A stretch of DNA of 64,000 nt from Angiostrongylus vasorum. Taxonomy: Eukaryota > Nematoda > Chromadorea > Rhabditida > Metastrongylidae. The stretch lies in contig JADANN010000450.1 in NCBI GenBank assembly GCA_018806985.1, positions 1,792,835 through 1,856,834 on the forward strand. Reading direction: 5' to 3'. Of the stretch, positions 50,707-63,790 are shown one piece after another. The translations under genes were made by a program, and so were the position numbers. Position 1 is the first letter of the stretch; each line of letters begins with the position of its first letter. The notes beneath the pieces are model-generated. The model had not been told where the DNA came from. It made no database searches and saw nothing but the letters and a program-made list of their open reading frames with translations.

Positions 50707-53700
50707 TTGCCAGGATCGACTTTCTATTAACTTCGGCACTGGAATATGAATGCGTCGTTTTCTTGTTCTGCAATCGCGAGGTTATTAAACAGCATACATT
50801 TACTTCAATAGAAAATCAATACAATACAACAGTAGCTGACGTTTCGGCAATATCGCCTTCTTCAGAGCCTGGAAGGGTATACTGATATACAATTTACTAG
50901 GCCAAATGCTTCAATAACACTTATAAAAAGACGAAAAACTCTATGGCAATTACATGATCAACAGCTTCTCGAAAAAAACTCACAGCTTTTTTACGTGCCT
51001 TCCAATGAGGAAGATTAGAACAGCTGATAGTCGCATATGGTTGATGACTGCACCACCCCATATCAGAAATTGATGTGAAGATACGGCGCCGATTCGCGTG
51101 TTACATCTGGGCATTCCTCCCTGCTATTCATTGTGGGGTTTTGGCATTTATCCAAAAAGCGTCAAGAAGCTTGCGCGTTGGTGTTTTAGTCTCCCTGTGC
51201 AAGGATATTGACTTTAACTTCAAAATCGTCTCCGCTATGCTTTTGTACCCTATGCGTGCCTAGGGAGGTACCTTGTCTTAGTCTTCGTTTGCCATCTAGG
51301 TGTTATTTAGGTCCAATGCCAAAATAACCTTACAACGAAGATTCGATAATCTTTTGGGCAATTCACGTGTCTCAGCTTCAAGGAGCAACCGCAAACAAAT
51401 TCTTCACGCTTCTGATAATAGTCAGAATAGGGTTGATAATGCTCCAAGAAAATCTAGGGTCGCCGTGATTGGGGGGCATAACAATACCTGAGAGTGTGCG
51501 TTCGCTATTAGAATTGGGCCCAAGCTTTGCACCATCAGAGCCCATTTCTAAAATGACCCCGCGTAGGATAGCGTGCAACCGTTATGAGCTTCAAGATCGA
51601 CTCTGCTATCAGGCCGAACAAGAAACATCAAATAGAGATAAAAAATCAAGAGGCGGCGTCACTACCACCATCTCCTTTCCCTAAGACGTTTTTTAGACAG
51701 GAGGACCCTAACGATGGAGTTGACATAAAATTCCGCATGTTTTTTGGACGGCGTTCTCAAGACCCTTAATCATTACCGCGATAGAAGGTTTATCTCTAAC
51801 CTTGCAGCAGCACAAAAAATGTGGCATGCGGGAAATTAGAGAATTGATAAGCTCGAGAACAACAAGATTGTCTGTTAGTGATAAGGGGAGAGAGTTCGTA
51901 GTTATTCCTCGCCAGCTGGATGTTGAGATAACAGAGGAACGTCTTAGTGATGCTACCCTCTATCGCCCATCCTCTGAAAAGGCATACGAAAGTCAATACC
52001 GAAAGCTAAGCAATCATTGGGTCAATGTGGTAAAGGCAGCAGGTTTAAAATCATCGGTTATTTCGCACTTTAAAATCGATAAAGCAACATGTCCCGATCT
52101 ATACCTACTTATTAAAACACATAAGTTGGTATCACCTGATGATGTTGCGTCAACCAATCCGTCATCATTTAAGGTTAGACCCATCATCAGCTGTGTGGAC
52201 AGGCCAACGAATAGACTAACCTCGTTTTTAAGCCTAATAATTACCCAGTTGCTCAAACATATTCCAGCTCACGTTACGAACACCCAAATGCTTCTAGAAC
52301 GTCTACGTAACGCGTCTCCTAATAACGCGTACATGGTGGAGTCCTTCGACGTTTCCGCGCTGTACAGCAACGTATCGAATGACTCAGCAATGCAAGCTAT
52401 CTTTGAACTTCTTGAACATGAAGGAAAAATAAATATACATGGCTTGTCCATCCAGCAGCTTATGGCTGTCTTAAAGGAGTGCCTAAGCTGCTCGATTTCC
52501 AGATGGTCTGGGAAATATTTCGCGCAAATAAGGAGGAATAAGGGGGGTTGGCAATGGGACAGCGACTGGTACCAAGCCTTGCCTTTGTGTTTATGTCTAA
52601 GATAGAAGCCCCATGTTCTCGATCTCCGGCCACTGCTCTACTGCAGACATGTAGATGATTGTTTTATCTCCTCCTTATGCAGGGAGGAGATGGACAAAGG
52701 TTTTGAATTATTGAACGAGCAGTCTGAGTACATTAAGTTCATCCGGGAAGAAAACGAGAAAAAACTGGCTTCCGTTTTTAAACGTTCAAATAAACCTATC
52801 AAGTATAACAAGAACATCCTCGTTCATTTCCTTTCTTCCCATCCTTCACACAGAAAGAGGACGCTTGTGAGAAACGTGTTTCGAACAGCCACCTCTGTGT
52901 GCACAATCAGGGAACTAAAGAATCGCGCGACTTGGCTCGGCAAACAGCCATCTCTCATGGCTGCGAAATAGTAACCCCACGAGATAAGTTTAGAAGGAGA
53001 GCGACGCGCCCAAGCGAAACACTTGGCCCCTAAGAAAGTCCCGTTTATGTTGCCCTTTATTATCGATGAAGTAAGCGTAGCTATCAAACGATGCTTAGGA
53101 AGGGCAGGTCGAGAGGAATCGGTAGCGATAGTTGAATTACCACCGGCTACTCTACGTGGTCAATTAGTTCGTAACCGCCTGTATGACCGTCTACGTAAGA
53201 CAACGAATTGCGTTGTTTGCCCTTACGGCAGGGACGGTGATTGCATGAGGTCAGGTACGATATACCTGATCTCTTGTAATAATTGCTTAGGTGAATATAT
53301 TGGCGAAACGGGCAGACCTTTGTGTATCCGTATAAAAAGAATATCTAGATGGCAAACGAAGACTAAGACATAGTACCCCACTGGGCACGCGTGGGGTACA
53401 GGGGCATAGCGGAAACGATTTTGAAGTAGAAGTCAATATCCTTGCACGGGAGACTAAAACACCAGGGTAAAAACTTCTTCAGGCTTTTTGGATAAATGCC
53501 AAAAATCCCTCAATGAATAGCAGTGATGAATGCCCACAGGTCATACGCGACCTGAGCCCCTATGTTCGCATCAATTTCTGATGTGGGGTGGTGCAGTCAT
53601 CAACCTTATGCGACTGTATTCACCTGTTCTAATCTTCCTCATTGGAAGTCACGTAAATGACAGTGAGTTTTTCGATAAGCTGTTGATCATGTTATTGCCA

Positions 53701-53890
53701 TAGAGTTTTTCGTCTTTTTGTATGTGTTACTGAAGCGTTTGGCCTACTAAATTGTATATCAGTATACCCTTCCAGGCTCTGAAGAAGGCGATTCTACCGA
53801 ACCGTCAGCTACTGTTGTATTGTATTGTGTTTTTCTTTGGAAGTAGATGTATGCTTTTTAACAACTTCACGATTGCTGAACAAGGAAACG
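50707..53890 (+). mobile_element. Penelope-like element with inverted terminal repeats
   Basis: The 3184-bp element is flanked by a 13-bp direct repeat, ACGTTTTCTACAG (50694-50706 and 53891-53903). The disrupted RTE sequence reads on smoothly across it. The two ends are inverted repeats of roughly 0.3 kb (about 50750-51080 and 53565-53889), both holding the hammerhead-like motif. The left side carries an extra tail of about 46 nt (50707-50752), a one-sided extension known from Penelope terminal repeats. The interior encodes a Penelope-type reverse transcriptase and a C-terminal GIY-YIG endonuclease. Stops and frameshifts show it is inactive. Confidence 0.9.
51300..53500 (+). pseudogene. Penelope reverse transcriptase with GIY-YIG endonuclease, frameshifted
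   Basis: The longest intact piece (51802-52605) has a conserved LYLLIKTHK stretch, the KVRPIISCVDRPTNRLT block and RT motif A (ESFDVSALYSNV). About 52550 a frame change is needed to read motif B (LAMGQRLVPSLAF), and near 52620 another change leads to motif C with the HVDDCF catalytic aspartates and the LNEQSEYIKFIREEN tract. After a stop at 52969, the frame from about 53023 carries CVVCPYGRDGDC and a GIY-YIG core (TIYLISC then EYIGETGRPL). Domain order matches autonomous Penelope elements, which use the endonuclease to prime reverse transcription at the target. No intact ORF remains. Confidence 0.88.
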
Positions 53891-53903
53891 ACGTTTTCTA
53901 CAG

Positions 53904-55410
53904 GGGCTGTAGGTAAAATTGACTAGATGTTGTCACCTTGTCGAACTTTACGTCGATGCTAATAAAATTCTAGAATGATGACATCACGGTTGTGAAAATT
54001 TTATATAGCTTACGAAGAATGTGCACTAACAATGCGCTAGATGTAGATGTTTTAACCTTCCATTAAGTCGAAAGCGTTCTTTCAATCGATGGAAATGAGA
54101 GAGAGCGGTCTCTTGTACTCTCGGCATAGTTCAGTTAGCCTCGTTATCGTGTGGATGTTGTCTATTCAGTCGATGGAAATGAGACAGAGCGGTCTATTGT
54201 ACTCTCGGCATAGTTCAGTTAGCCTCGTTATCGTGTGGATATTGTCTACTGTACTGAATCCTCAAAACCCTGCTTGCTCACCGGGCTCTCATTCATCCAT
54301 TGTTCTGACATTGCTGTTGAGAATAATTAGAGTGAAGAGTTTATAGACGACAGACAGCAGACAAATTGGGCGTTAGTTGCCATTGTCATAGACGTTTCCC
54401 TTTTTGTACAGCGATAAGTTGTTGCTAATCTTCTGTTGTTTGGGTAACCTTCGGTTTGACAAGTAACTTGTGAAGAGGTTGCTAATCTATTGATGAGGAC
54501 TGGTGGAAGGTTCTTCAGGTATTCTTGTTCTAGTTCTATCTTTTCAGATGTTCATACAACGTATTATGTTGGTCATTTCTTCACCGACAACGTATAGTGT
54601 CGGATTTTGGAACGGAGAAGCAGTTGAACGACATATCTATTCTCCTTGTTTTCATGGAGAGCAAAAGGACGTGGCTGCTAAAGAGTTCAGAGTAATAGTC
54701 GTGGCCATGATCGTTCCGTCTGGGTATCGTTTTGGTGGCCTTTACAAGCGCCTCTCCCAACGTTTGCAGCTTCAGCTATTGCTGCTGTTCTTCCATTTAA
54801 ACTCTGTTGTGCCTTTCTGCAGTGGTTCTCAAGTTCGGACCTTGATCTCTGACTGTCCATGGTTGTATATTTTGCTTTAATTCGCAGGCCCAGAATTTAT
54901 GTTCTTCAGGCATTCTTCTAGCTCCAGTCCTTACTCTTTACCCATCTATATCTTTTTTGGTGGATGTACGACGAATATTGTCAAAGCTGGTACTGGTTTA
55001 ACATAAACGTGAGACTGGTCATTAGTGCTTCAAAGCATTTGATGTTCTGGGCCAAAGTCGTGTTGAAAGCCAACGCCGTTGATTCATTTATTGTCGCAGG
55101 TTCTGCATGATGGTTCCATTCCGGTGCTTAATGTTTTTAGCTTGCATCACCATGTCCCTAAATAATGGGCGAGATACTACTTTGTAGGCGTTATATGCAT
55201 TGCTTAGTTTAGGCAACCTAGGACGATGCTCAGTTTTTAACCAATTTTCCTTAATCGGTCTTTCGAACGAATCTCTATTACGGCTGTGAAATGAGGATCA
55301 TTTGTTTCATTGTATTTTGCGATTAGACCTATGGGTAGCTTGCTGAGCTGTCGCGTGGGGGCTGGATGTGTTCGCATATAGCTTACCGGCCGGTTTCAGA
55401 GTGAACATGA
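53904..55410 (-). mobile_element. RTE-like LINE, 5' part of the copy split by the Penelope insertion
   Basis: The sequence just right of the Penelope element continues the RT region (VKRGV-like sequence at about 53945, on the minus strand), followed by linker and endonuclease homology up to the 5' end near 55410 (similar to 60830 and 13590). It is very degraded. An 84-bp tandem duplication sits at 54086-54253 in the part encoding the FIDLKKAFD region. Confidence 0.75.
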
Positions 55411-56290
55411 AGCTTAATTGTTGGAGACAACCAACCTACTCTCAGGTGCTTCCCAGTAACTTGATTGCGTGCTTTTGCATGAGCTGCCGTGTAGAATATA
55501 AACTGTATATACGCCATCACACCGACAACCCCATGCGTGAACATATCTACGTGAACGCAGAAGATAGATTACAAATCGGCGCAGAAGTATCAGGGGTTCT
55601 TTAACTCAATCCGCTTGCGCTTTATGGAAGTACAAGGTCTTTTTTGTCTTTCGTTTAACTATTACCCGCCGCTTGTGGACGTTTTAGGTAGCTTCGATAC
55701 GAACAGGCTTCAGATCCTTTACATGAAAAGATTCATTTTGCAAGGACTAGCTGTGGATCTACCCGTAAACGATATCTATGGGGCACTGAGATCCATGTTA
55801 ACGAAAACGTTACGGTAGAAATGTGAGGAGGAATCTGCTTTAAAGTGTTAAGTACGAAGACAGTGGATTGAAAGTTCAATTAAAATTATTCTTAGCTGTC
55901 CTTCTTGTTGTATTGATTGTTTCAATTCAGAGTTTTCACAGAGGAAGGTTGTTACGAAAGTAATCTAGTATTTTGGAAACAAGTTCAGATCCTCGTTGCA
56001 AACTGCACAAACTTGGGAACAAAATGCAAAGAGTGTTCATATAAAATGCGTATCCATGCTTTACAAAAATGATTTGTAGAGTTGATTTTCCTAACGTCAT
56101 GCGAAAGATAGAGATGTTGATATGAGCGAAGATTACCATTGAGATTTACCGAGCGTAACCAGGACATGAGATGTAAAGTTTCTACATGTTTCAAATGAAC
56201 CAAAGATTTCGAATGTGTTACAGTACAAACAGCAAACCGGTGAATTTTTTCGACCTTATATATTTATATATATATATATATATATATACA

Positions 56291-56324
<34 letters not shown>

Positions 56325-56380
56325 CATTCATACATGCATACATACATACATGTACATGTACATGTACATATACATATACG

Positions 56381-56430
<50 letters not shown>

Positions 56431-57784
56431 ACGTGGCTAGTTAAATTACTGTTTATTTTATAGAGAGTCAAGTTTTCCTTATCCACAAATAACTAGCGGT
56501 TACTGAAGGGTTTTACAATAAATGGTACGGCGAATTTAGCTTTGTTGAAACTTGGTTCATGGTAGGTAGAATCGACAGACATCTCTTCTTTCTGAACAAA
56601 AATTTTTTTTAAATTGATGCTTATTGTGATGTTGTGTTAGATTGATGTAATGTAGCTACAAGATTGTTTACTTAGTTGTACTCTAAGCATTGTTTATTCT
56701 TTAGGCTTTGACTCTCATGCTGAAAGCGATTCGTGCGAATAGTTGAGCTGAGCCACCCAACTGATCAATTGTGGACGAAAATGTTTATGGCAGTACTTCT
56801 CAATGTAAGCAGTTGCTCTTGCACATTGTATATTAACAGTGGAAGATTTAATAGTAAAGGCAGTTTTTTCACATGAAACGTAGTTCGCTTAATATTCGCT
56901 GTAAACTGCTTTTATTACAAGGCCACTCGAAATTGGAGCTGGCAAAGGTTTTTTATTGTGTACTCCAAGGGTTTTCTTGTTTGGATTTCTCTTCACACAT
57001 TATTCCAATTTGTGGTGATAGTGTCGTTATTTTTGCCATTATGATCTCCTTTTGATGTGGAAACGTGCTGATTGTTTTACTTTGCTTTTTTCTAGTTGTG
57101 ATCTTTGTCTGTGATGATTTTCTGTACGGGTAGCAAAATGTACCAAGCACATTACATCTAACTATAGAAGTGTCTGCACATTGTGTCACTAATGTATCAC
57201 GCGTTGCTATGTCTGTCTTGCAGAATTGTGCACAGTTCAAACGATCACGCAGAGTTACGAGTCATGTTGTCATTGAAGCAATATTTCGGATTATTTAATA
57301 ACCGTGGAAACCAGTGTAGACCCTCAGTCACACGTTTTTTACTCCGTCGATCATCTCAGGAATTTCTACGGATTTCTCTTCCATTGAGATTATGGCTGGA
57401 CTACGTCGATTGTCGATGAGTTTCACTTCAAGCTGGAAAAGTTATAATATTAGTCTATGAATATAATGGCAGTGTAGAGTTGTTGACAAACCTTAATGAA
57501 AAGTAATTCGAACGCACAACTCCAGAATGTAGCAAAAGCGCAGCTAACAACAATGATGGGCAGATTTGTACGAAGTAGCTGTAAGGTGAGGAAATTAGTG
57601 AAATGGTGGCTTAAAATGTTATCTAAATAATTGTTAGGTCGAGCTATGGCGCTTCCACATGGTTTGCAGAAGAGATTTGAGAGGGGGGTCAAACCAGCCA
57701 GCACTTTGTTTCCTGGTGGATTCCGGCGTTAACCACTGCTCTACCTTCTCTGCTTTGTACGAGTGTGTATAATTATATAAATAT
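55411..57784. other. Unassigned DNA between two RTE copies
   Basis: Contains the microsatellite at 56258. The plus strand at 55400-55820 has an open run (PPLVDVLGSFDTNRLQILYM) without clear splice sites. No feature beyond this is supported. Confidence 0.4.
56258..56430. repeat. TA, TACA and TATACA compound microsatellite
   Basis: (TA)n at 56258-56288 turns into (CATA)n, then (CATATA)n ending at 56428. It lies between two RTE copies. Confidence 0.95.
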
Positions 57785-60700
57785 GACCTGTATCACCTGT
57801 AGTCCCGTTGATCGTCGAGTGACTCGAGCGGGCGGCAGTAAACCTTCCATTCTTCCCTGTCGGATGCAGGAGTGTGGGTTCTGCTCCCTCTAGGGGACTC
57901 GTCGAGTATCATATCTTTCTTCTAGGCCTTTCGTGAAGAACTCTGACCATCAGGTCGGTGGTCTTCCTGCAGTACGTTTGACATCCCGTGGAATTCAGTC
58001 ACTAACGGCTCTTGTCCATCGGTTGTCATTCATACGAATTACGTGTCCGGCCCACCTTATCCTCTACTGTTTGGCGTACAGAACGGCATCGTGGATTCTT
58101 GGTCCTTGACGAAGGTCGGAGCTTGGATCCCATACCTTACTTGTGTGAAACGGGATACTCCTAGCATCGTCCTTTCGACTGCGCGTTAGATAACGCTGAG
58201 TGATCCTTCATCCTGCTTACGAGCGAGCAAACAGGTTTCTGACGCATACGTGAAGGCAGGAAGGTACCGTTGAGTCGAAAATGAGGGCACGGAGTCGGGT
58301 GTTCTTTGTTCTCTTGAGTACATCCTCGATGCTTTTGAAAGTTTCCCAAGCAGCTCATTTCCTTCTGCTCAGATCTATAGCTAGGTCGTTCAGTATGTTG
58401 ATTCACGACCTATATAGACATAACTGGATCATTCGAAGATATTCGTTCCGTTGAGCATGCGTGAGGCATACGAAACCAATCCGTTCTTCATCAACATCGT
58501 TTTTGTGAGATTTAGTCGAAGGCCAATCTTTCCACAGGCTTTATCAGAGTCGGCAAGCATACGTTCCACTTCGCTAATGTTTGGTGTTATAAGGACGCTG
58601 CCATCAGCAAAGGGAAGATGGTGTAACTGTCGACCATAAATTTTTCACTAACGTATTATCCCACTCCAATGCTCGCATGACGTTCTGGAGGCTGGCGGTA
58701 AATAATTTTGGTGAGATGGTATCGCCTTGCCTAACTCCGCTTTTTGACGTCAATGTTAATATCGTTGTAGAATGGTGATATCTTTGGATGTGAAGTTTTC
58801 GTGCAGCTCAAGAAGAATCTTTATGTACTGAGTAGGAACTCCTTGACTGTCAAGGGCTTCCATGACTGCTTCTATCTCAATTGAATCAAAGGCCTTCTTT
58901 AAATCGATGAAAGTGAGACGGAGTGCTCTTTTTGTACTCTCGCGATAGTTCAGTGAGTCTTGTTATTGTGTGAATGTGGTCCATCGTTCTAAATCCTTTT
59001 CGAAACCCTGCTTGCTCACATGGCTGTCCTTCGTCCAGTGTTCCGTCAATCCTGTTTAGGATGACTCGAGTGAAAAGTTTGTATACGACAGACACAAGTA
59101 GATTGGGCGATAGTTGCCGATATAGTGTAGGTCACCCTTCTTGAGCAATAAGACGGTCTTGCAGGTCTTCCACTGAGTTGGAACCTTGCACTCAGACAGG
59201 TAACGTGTGAAGAGCCGAGCCAGTGCGTTTACGAGGCCTGGCGGAAGGTTCTTCAGGTGTTTCGACCTTACCCTGTCCGGACCTGATGCTGTTCGACTTT
59301 TCATCGACGAAATGGCATGTCGGATTTCGGGAGAACCGGTGGTACAACATATCCATCCTCCTTTATTTCATATGACCGAAGGTGCACGTGGCTATCGAAG
59401 AGATCTGAGTAGTATTGGTGAATGATTTTCTCCATTGCCTTTCTGGACGCTGTAACTGTTCCGTCTGGGCGTCGGAGTGCAGTCATCTTGGTCTTATATT
59501 TGGTGAAGCTTCGGTGGGTTTTGCTAATCTTTTTCCCAGCCTCTGCAGCTTCGAGCATTACTGCTGCTTATCTCTCTTTAAGATCTTCTTTTATCGCCTG
59601 TCTGCATTGTTTCGCAAGTTCGGACATTAGTTCGCGGTTGCCTCCAGCTCGTGCGATTCCACGCTGGCGTATCAGCTCGAGTGTTTCTGGAGACAGACGT
59701 CTCTCGGTGACTTTCGTACTCTCAGCTTTCATAGCGTTGTCGAGAACGGCATGTTTCCAACAGCCGACTAGTGAACTGAATAAGTTCCAGTTTATGGTGG
59801 TTCTAGGACTTCGGTTTTTGAACTTAGCGGCTTTTTTCTCCTTTCCGCGAGAAATAGAATCTTGCACGAAGGAGGCGATGGCCTGATCCTGTGTAGAATT
59901 TTGGGACAACAGCGACATCGGTTAGGCAAAACCTTCTATCTACCTTGATGTGGTATATTTCGTTATGGTACTCTCCATTGGGAGGCTCCCACGTCCAGCG
60001 TTGAGGGTGGGGCTTCTGGAATTGCGAGTTACTATGAATGGTCTTGGTCGCCGTGATAAACTCAGATAGGCGCTCACCCTGCTCGTTCCATTCCAATCCT
60101 TGTGTCCCACTGTGACGTTCTTCAGACGTTCTTTTTTGTGCAATCTTGGCGTTGAAATCTCCAATGATGACCTTGAAGAATGTATGGTCTTCTCTGTAGA
60201 ACTTCTCCAAATCCGTATAGAACGCTTCGACTTCTTCTTCGTCATAGTTTGATGTCGGCGCGTAAACGACGAGGACTGTCAAAGCTGGTACTGATCCACA
60301 CTTTTTTTAATCGTAAATTGCCGATTCGGGTTGTTAGTTGTTCGGATGAATCAATGTTCATGGAGAAATTCGTGTTCAAGAGAGCGCCGACGCCACCGAC
60401 CCCTCTACTGTCGCATTTTCCGGCGAACAGTTCTTCTCGAGTTTCATAGACGGCGTTGAGTGGGTGGCATCGTCTCGTCTCGTCTCGGCCAGGGCCGATG
60501 ACGTCGTACCTTATCCTTCTTGCTTGCGTGAGCAAGTCCTCTATCGAGGACTCGGATGCAAGTGTACGTGCATAGTAGATACAGATCGTCACCGTAGTTC
60601 TTCGTGATCCAGGCAGCTTTCAGTGGCCCTGATATTTTAGCAGCCTCTCCGTACTCGTCCTAGCCAACGCTGCGAAACTGGGGGCCTTCTTCGGGGTCAG

Positions 60701-60977
60701 GGGAATGAGTCCCGTTTTGTTAGTGTGTTTAGCATTTTGATACCCACGTATAGTTTGCTGGGCTCTGAACGTGGAGGGTGGGTATACTCACGGGTAGTTG
60801 GCCAGGCTCTCCCAGAGTGGACATGGAGCTAATTTGTTGGAGGCGACTCCTTACCGCATCCCATATGCCTCCCCGTCATTTGATTGAAGGCTTTTGGCCG
60901 AATTGATTCGTAGAATACAATCCGCATAAGCGAGAATGCACCCACACACGCAAGCATGAATACGCCCAGCAAATACG
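57785..60977 (-). mobile_element. RTE-like LINE, best preserved copy
   Basis: The largest intact minus-strand pieces are an endonuclease segment (60282-59824: [47 protein letters not shown]) and a linker (59918-59568). RT pieces follow (KVPTQWKTCKTVLLLKKGDL at about 59190, EYKKSTPSHFHRFKEG frameshifted at 58900). The CLTDVAVVPKFYTGSGHRLL segment matches all other copies. The 5' end abuts a (TA)n tract at 60978 and the 3' end lies near 57785. Frameshifts in the RT make it inactive. Confidence 0.87.
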
Positions 60978-61244
<267 letters not shown>

Positions 61245-61951
61245 ATGTTTGATGCCTGAACTCAACGAGAAAGAAAGGAATTCGCTCCAAGGCCAGGTAC
61301 AATTAACAAGATGTGTCGTTTGCCTCCCATAAAATTAGGAAAGCTGCTAATTAAAAAGGCGGCAAAGTGCGGATATTGCTCTATTGTTGTTTGTTTACTA
61401 GTTAACGTCATTTTTTTGAAACCATGCTACTTTCCAAAGGTAGAGGAATAAATATTGTTAGACTCGGCGATCAATTCCTGTTAAGCAGCTCTAGGATAAT
61501 GGACCTTATTGTCAACAGAAATGGACTTTGATATTGTGTAAACTAACCAGCGAGTTTAATCCTGAATAGATTATCGGTGAATAATCGATGTCTGACATAT
61601 AGATGATGACTAGAGGATGGAGAAGGTAAACACACTACGATAGTCGTGCTAACGGTGTCCAAAGAGACCACGACATGGTGTTCACGAGACCTGAAAAAAA
61701 TTCTTGTCAGAGGTTATGGCAAAGACTTTTTATAAATCATTCTTGGGCTTTTTGGTGTTGAGGAGTATCTACTCCGTCGAATTTTTGTGAGTTTTCGCAA
61801 GAATCTATAACGACTTCTTTTTCCGGGCCTCTAATATGGTGCGGAGTAAGCAGAAGTAAAGCTGAGACATTTTTAAAATAACTATAGTACTTGGTGTAGT
61901 AGTACTACATAGTGGATTTGTAAGTCACATCGGCCAACAGGGTTGACTTAC

Positions 61952-62615
61952 TGCCATAACCATAGCGACAGGCGATGACAATCCAAGAGACCATAGAATG
62001 ACTGAAGATGCCGAATAGATTGCCCGTAAGTACAAAGGCCATTGATGGCCACTGATGTAATCTTTCGATTCGAACAGCGGCATAATCATCAACAAAAGCC
62101 ACCAACCATAGCGTTAAATTCAAGACCTAAAGCCACAAATATTAATCACTCTAACTTGTTTCAATATAGTCAGCTTTACGTTGTACTTTAGTAGATCTTC
62201 ATAGTCATATAGATCGATGTGAGAAATTCTCATAGAATTAGCTGCTAGATGCAAAGTGACTATTGATCTCTGTAGAATGTCAGACTTACCTACTTGTTTC
62301 TTCCCGCCAATAACGCAGAAGGAGAGTGGTTTTTTTTGCTTGTGATCGTAATGAATTAATTTGTCCATCGCGGATGACCCTTTGCCGTCACATCCGTAGA
62401 ATCCACTCACTAATGTCTTATACTTAGCCGATTGCCTAATATATTGCATTTCCAGGATTATTGAATTTTCGATGTTTTGGTATACGCTGGCGATCACTAA
62501 TGGTTTACCTGGCCATCGGCGGTAACCGTAGGTTTCCTCTATCACTTCAACGGGACATAACACTCGCACCGTTATCCCGTTGAAGTGTTTTTTAATTACC
62601 GACTACTCTGACAAC
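61952..62615 (-). CDS. Two linked exons of an unrecognised membrane protein
   Basis: Exon B (62126-61952) has a TTTAG acceptor and a GTAAGTC donor. It encodes a hydrophobic stretch starting VLNLTLWLVAFVDDYAAVRI, then two further hydrophobic runs (PSMAFVLTGNLFGIF and MVSWIVIACRYGYG), which suggests two or three membrane passes. Upstream, exon A is open from about 62615 to 62294 (ending IGGKKQ). A GTAGGT donor there ends in phase 0 and matches exon B, leaving a 167-nt intron; a stronger GTAAGT donor four bases downstream would break the frame. Exon A has short hydrophobic parts and the segment SGFYGCDGKGSSAMDKL. I do not recognise the family. The first and last exons are missing. Confidence 0.4.
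62543..62587. other. Perfect-arm hairpin
   Basis: CACTTCAACGGGAcATAAC and GTTATCCCGTTGAAGTG pair over 17 bp with one bulged base around a 9-nt loop. It overlaps the start of the open exon near 62600. Confidence 0.6.
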
Positions 62616-62639
62616 ACATTTATCTTCTAATTCATTAGC

Positions 62640-63030
62640 AGAGAGATGGTAGTGCAGTGCTAGTGATGTCGTCAATCATGGGCATTTTGATGGTTCGACC
62701 TTGCCCTGGGAAACAGCAAGACTCTCATCCCTCCGCGGTTGACAGATTGGTACCAGACTTGTCTGCCCTCAGCTCACACCTTGAAATACAAGTGGGAACG
62801 CTCCAGTCCAGCTAAGCCAGGACTCTAAAGAGAATCGATTCGACTAATATCCTACAACGTTCATTAAAGAGGACGATAATCCTTAAGCAATAGCGGAACC
62901 GACACGCGAAAGAAATTTTCAAAGACGTTAACATATGATGGATGCGAGAAAATATATCGAGTGCAAGAAGTGGTGGGATCCGCACGGCACGGTAGATGCG
63001 ATGACGAGTTGTGTAAAAAAAATTACCGTC
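62640..63030 (+). repeat. Family B tRNA-like SINE
   Basis: Head GATGGTAGTGCAGTGCTAGTG with TGGTTCGACC box at 62692; the body shows CAGACTTGTCTGCC and the tail CCTTAAGCAATAGCGGAACC. Confidence 0.6.
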
Positions 63031-63064
63031 TAGAATTACGACGCATATGTATTTCTCCATTGAT

Positions 63065-63350
63065 AAGCTAACACGAAGTTGATTAAAACTTTATTAGACT
63101 AACGTTTCAGCGCCGTCGTCTTCTTCAGAACCGGATCGACTCGAGTCGATTGTCCACAATTGTACCTTCTAATCCAGTAGAACATCGTCTGAAATAAAGT
63201 AACCTCACTCGGCAGTGCTCTTTTATATGGGACGTTGGTACTGATTGTCCGTTGCTAATCGTTTGTTTTTTCTGCGGACAATCCGGCTTTGAAGAAGGTG
63301 AAGGCGCCAAAACCTTAACCAAGTGAAATTTTTCATCAACCTGATGTATT
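63065..63350. mobile_element. Divergent short inverted-end element
   Basis: Inverted motifs at 63101-63130 (minus, TTCTGAAGAAGACG form) and 63287-63315 (plus, TTTGAAGAAGGTG form), with arms around GATGAAAAATTTCACT-like and AAACTTTATTAGACT-like sequence. The motif cores are more degenerate than at 25918. Membership of the same family is likely but less certain. Confidence 0.4.
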
Positions 63351-63424
63351 TTTTAATTGAAAAACTAACAGCTTATGATTGAAAAAAATACATGTTGATC
63401 AGTCAATTCGACGCATATTTTGAA

Positions 63425-63790
63425 ATGGGATGGGGTGCCTAACGCAATGATTGTGACATCGTTGAATATGCGGAAGGCACGATTGATCAAGGCGCTGCTT
63501 CGGTACCATTCCGCGCTCAGCAAACTTCTCATCCCTCTGAGGTCCAAAATTTAGTAACGAACCTGTCTAGGAATGGCTTACTTCCTACGTCCACGTATGA
63601 AGGCCCTACCATTGTTATCCCAGAACTCCAGGGAGAATCGAGTCGATCATCATTCACTGACATTCGTTGCGAAAATGAAAATTCTCTAGCAACGGCTGAA
63701 TCCACACGCAAAAAAGTTCTACGACCTATGCAGCTGGAATATTAGAAGAAACGAATAGAATAAAAGGAATTCTGATATCCGCATAATGCA
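63425..63790 (+). repeat. Family B SINE, decayed head
   Basis: The body with AACGAACCTGTCTAGGAATGG and TTGTTATCCCAGAACTCCAG matches family B; the A-box region near 63435 is degraded. Confidence 0.5.

Noticed and set aside
56186..56463. Tyr/Thr-rich ORFs
   Set aside because: Translation of the TATACA microsatellite.
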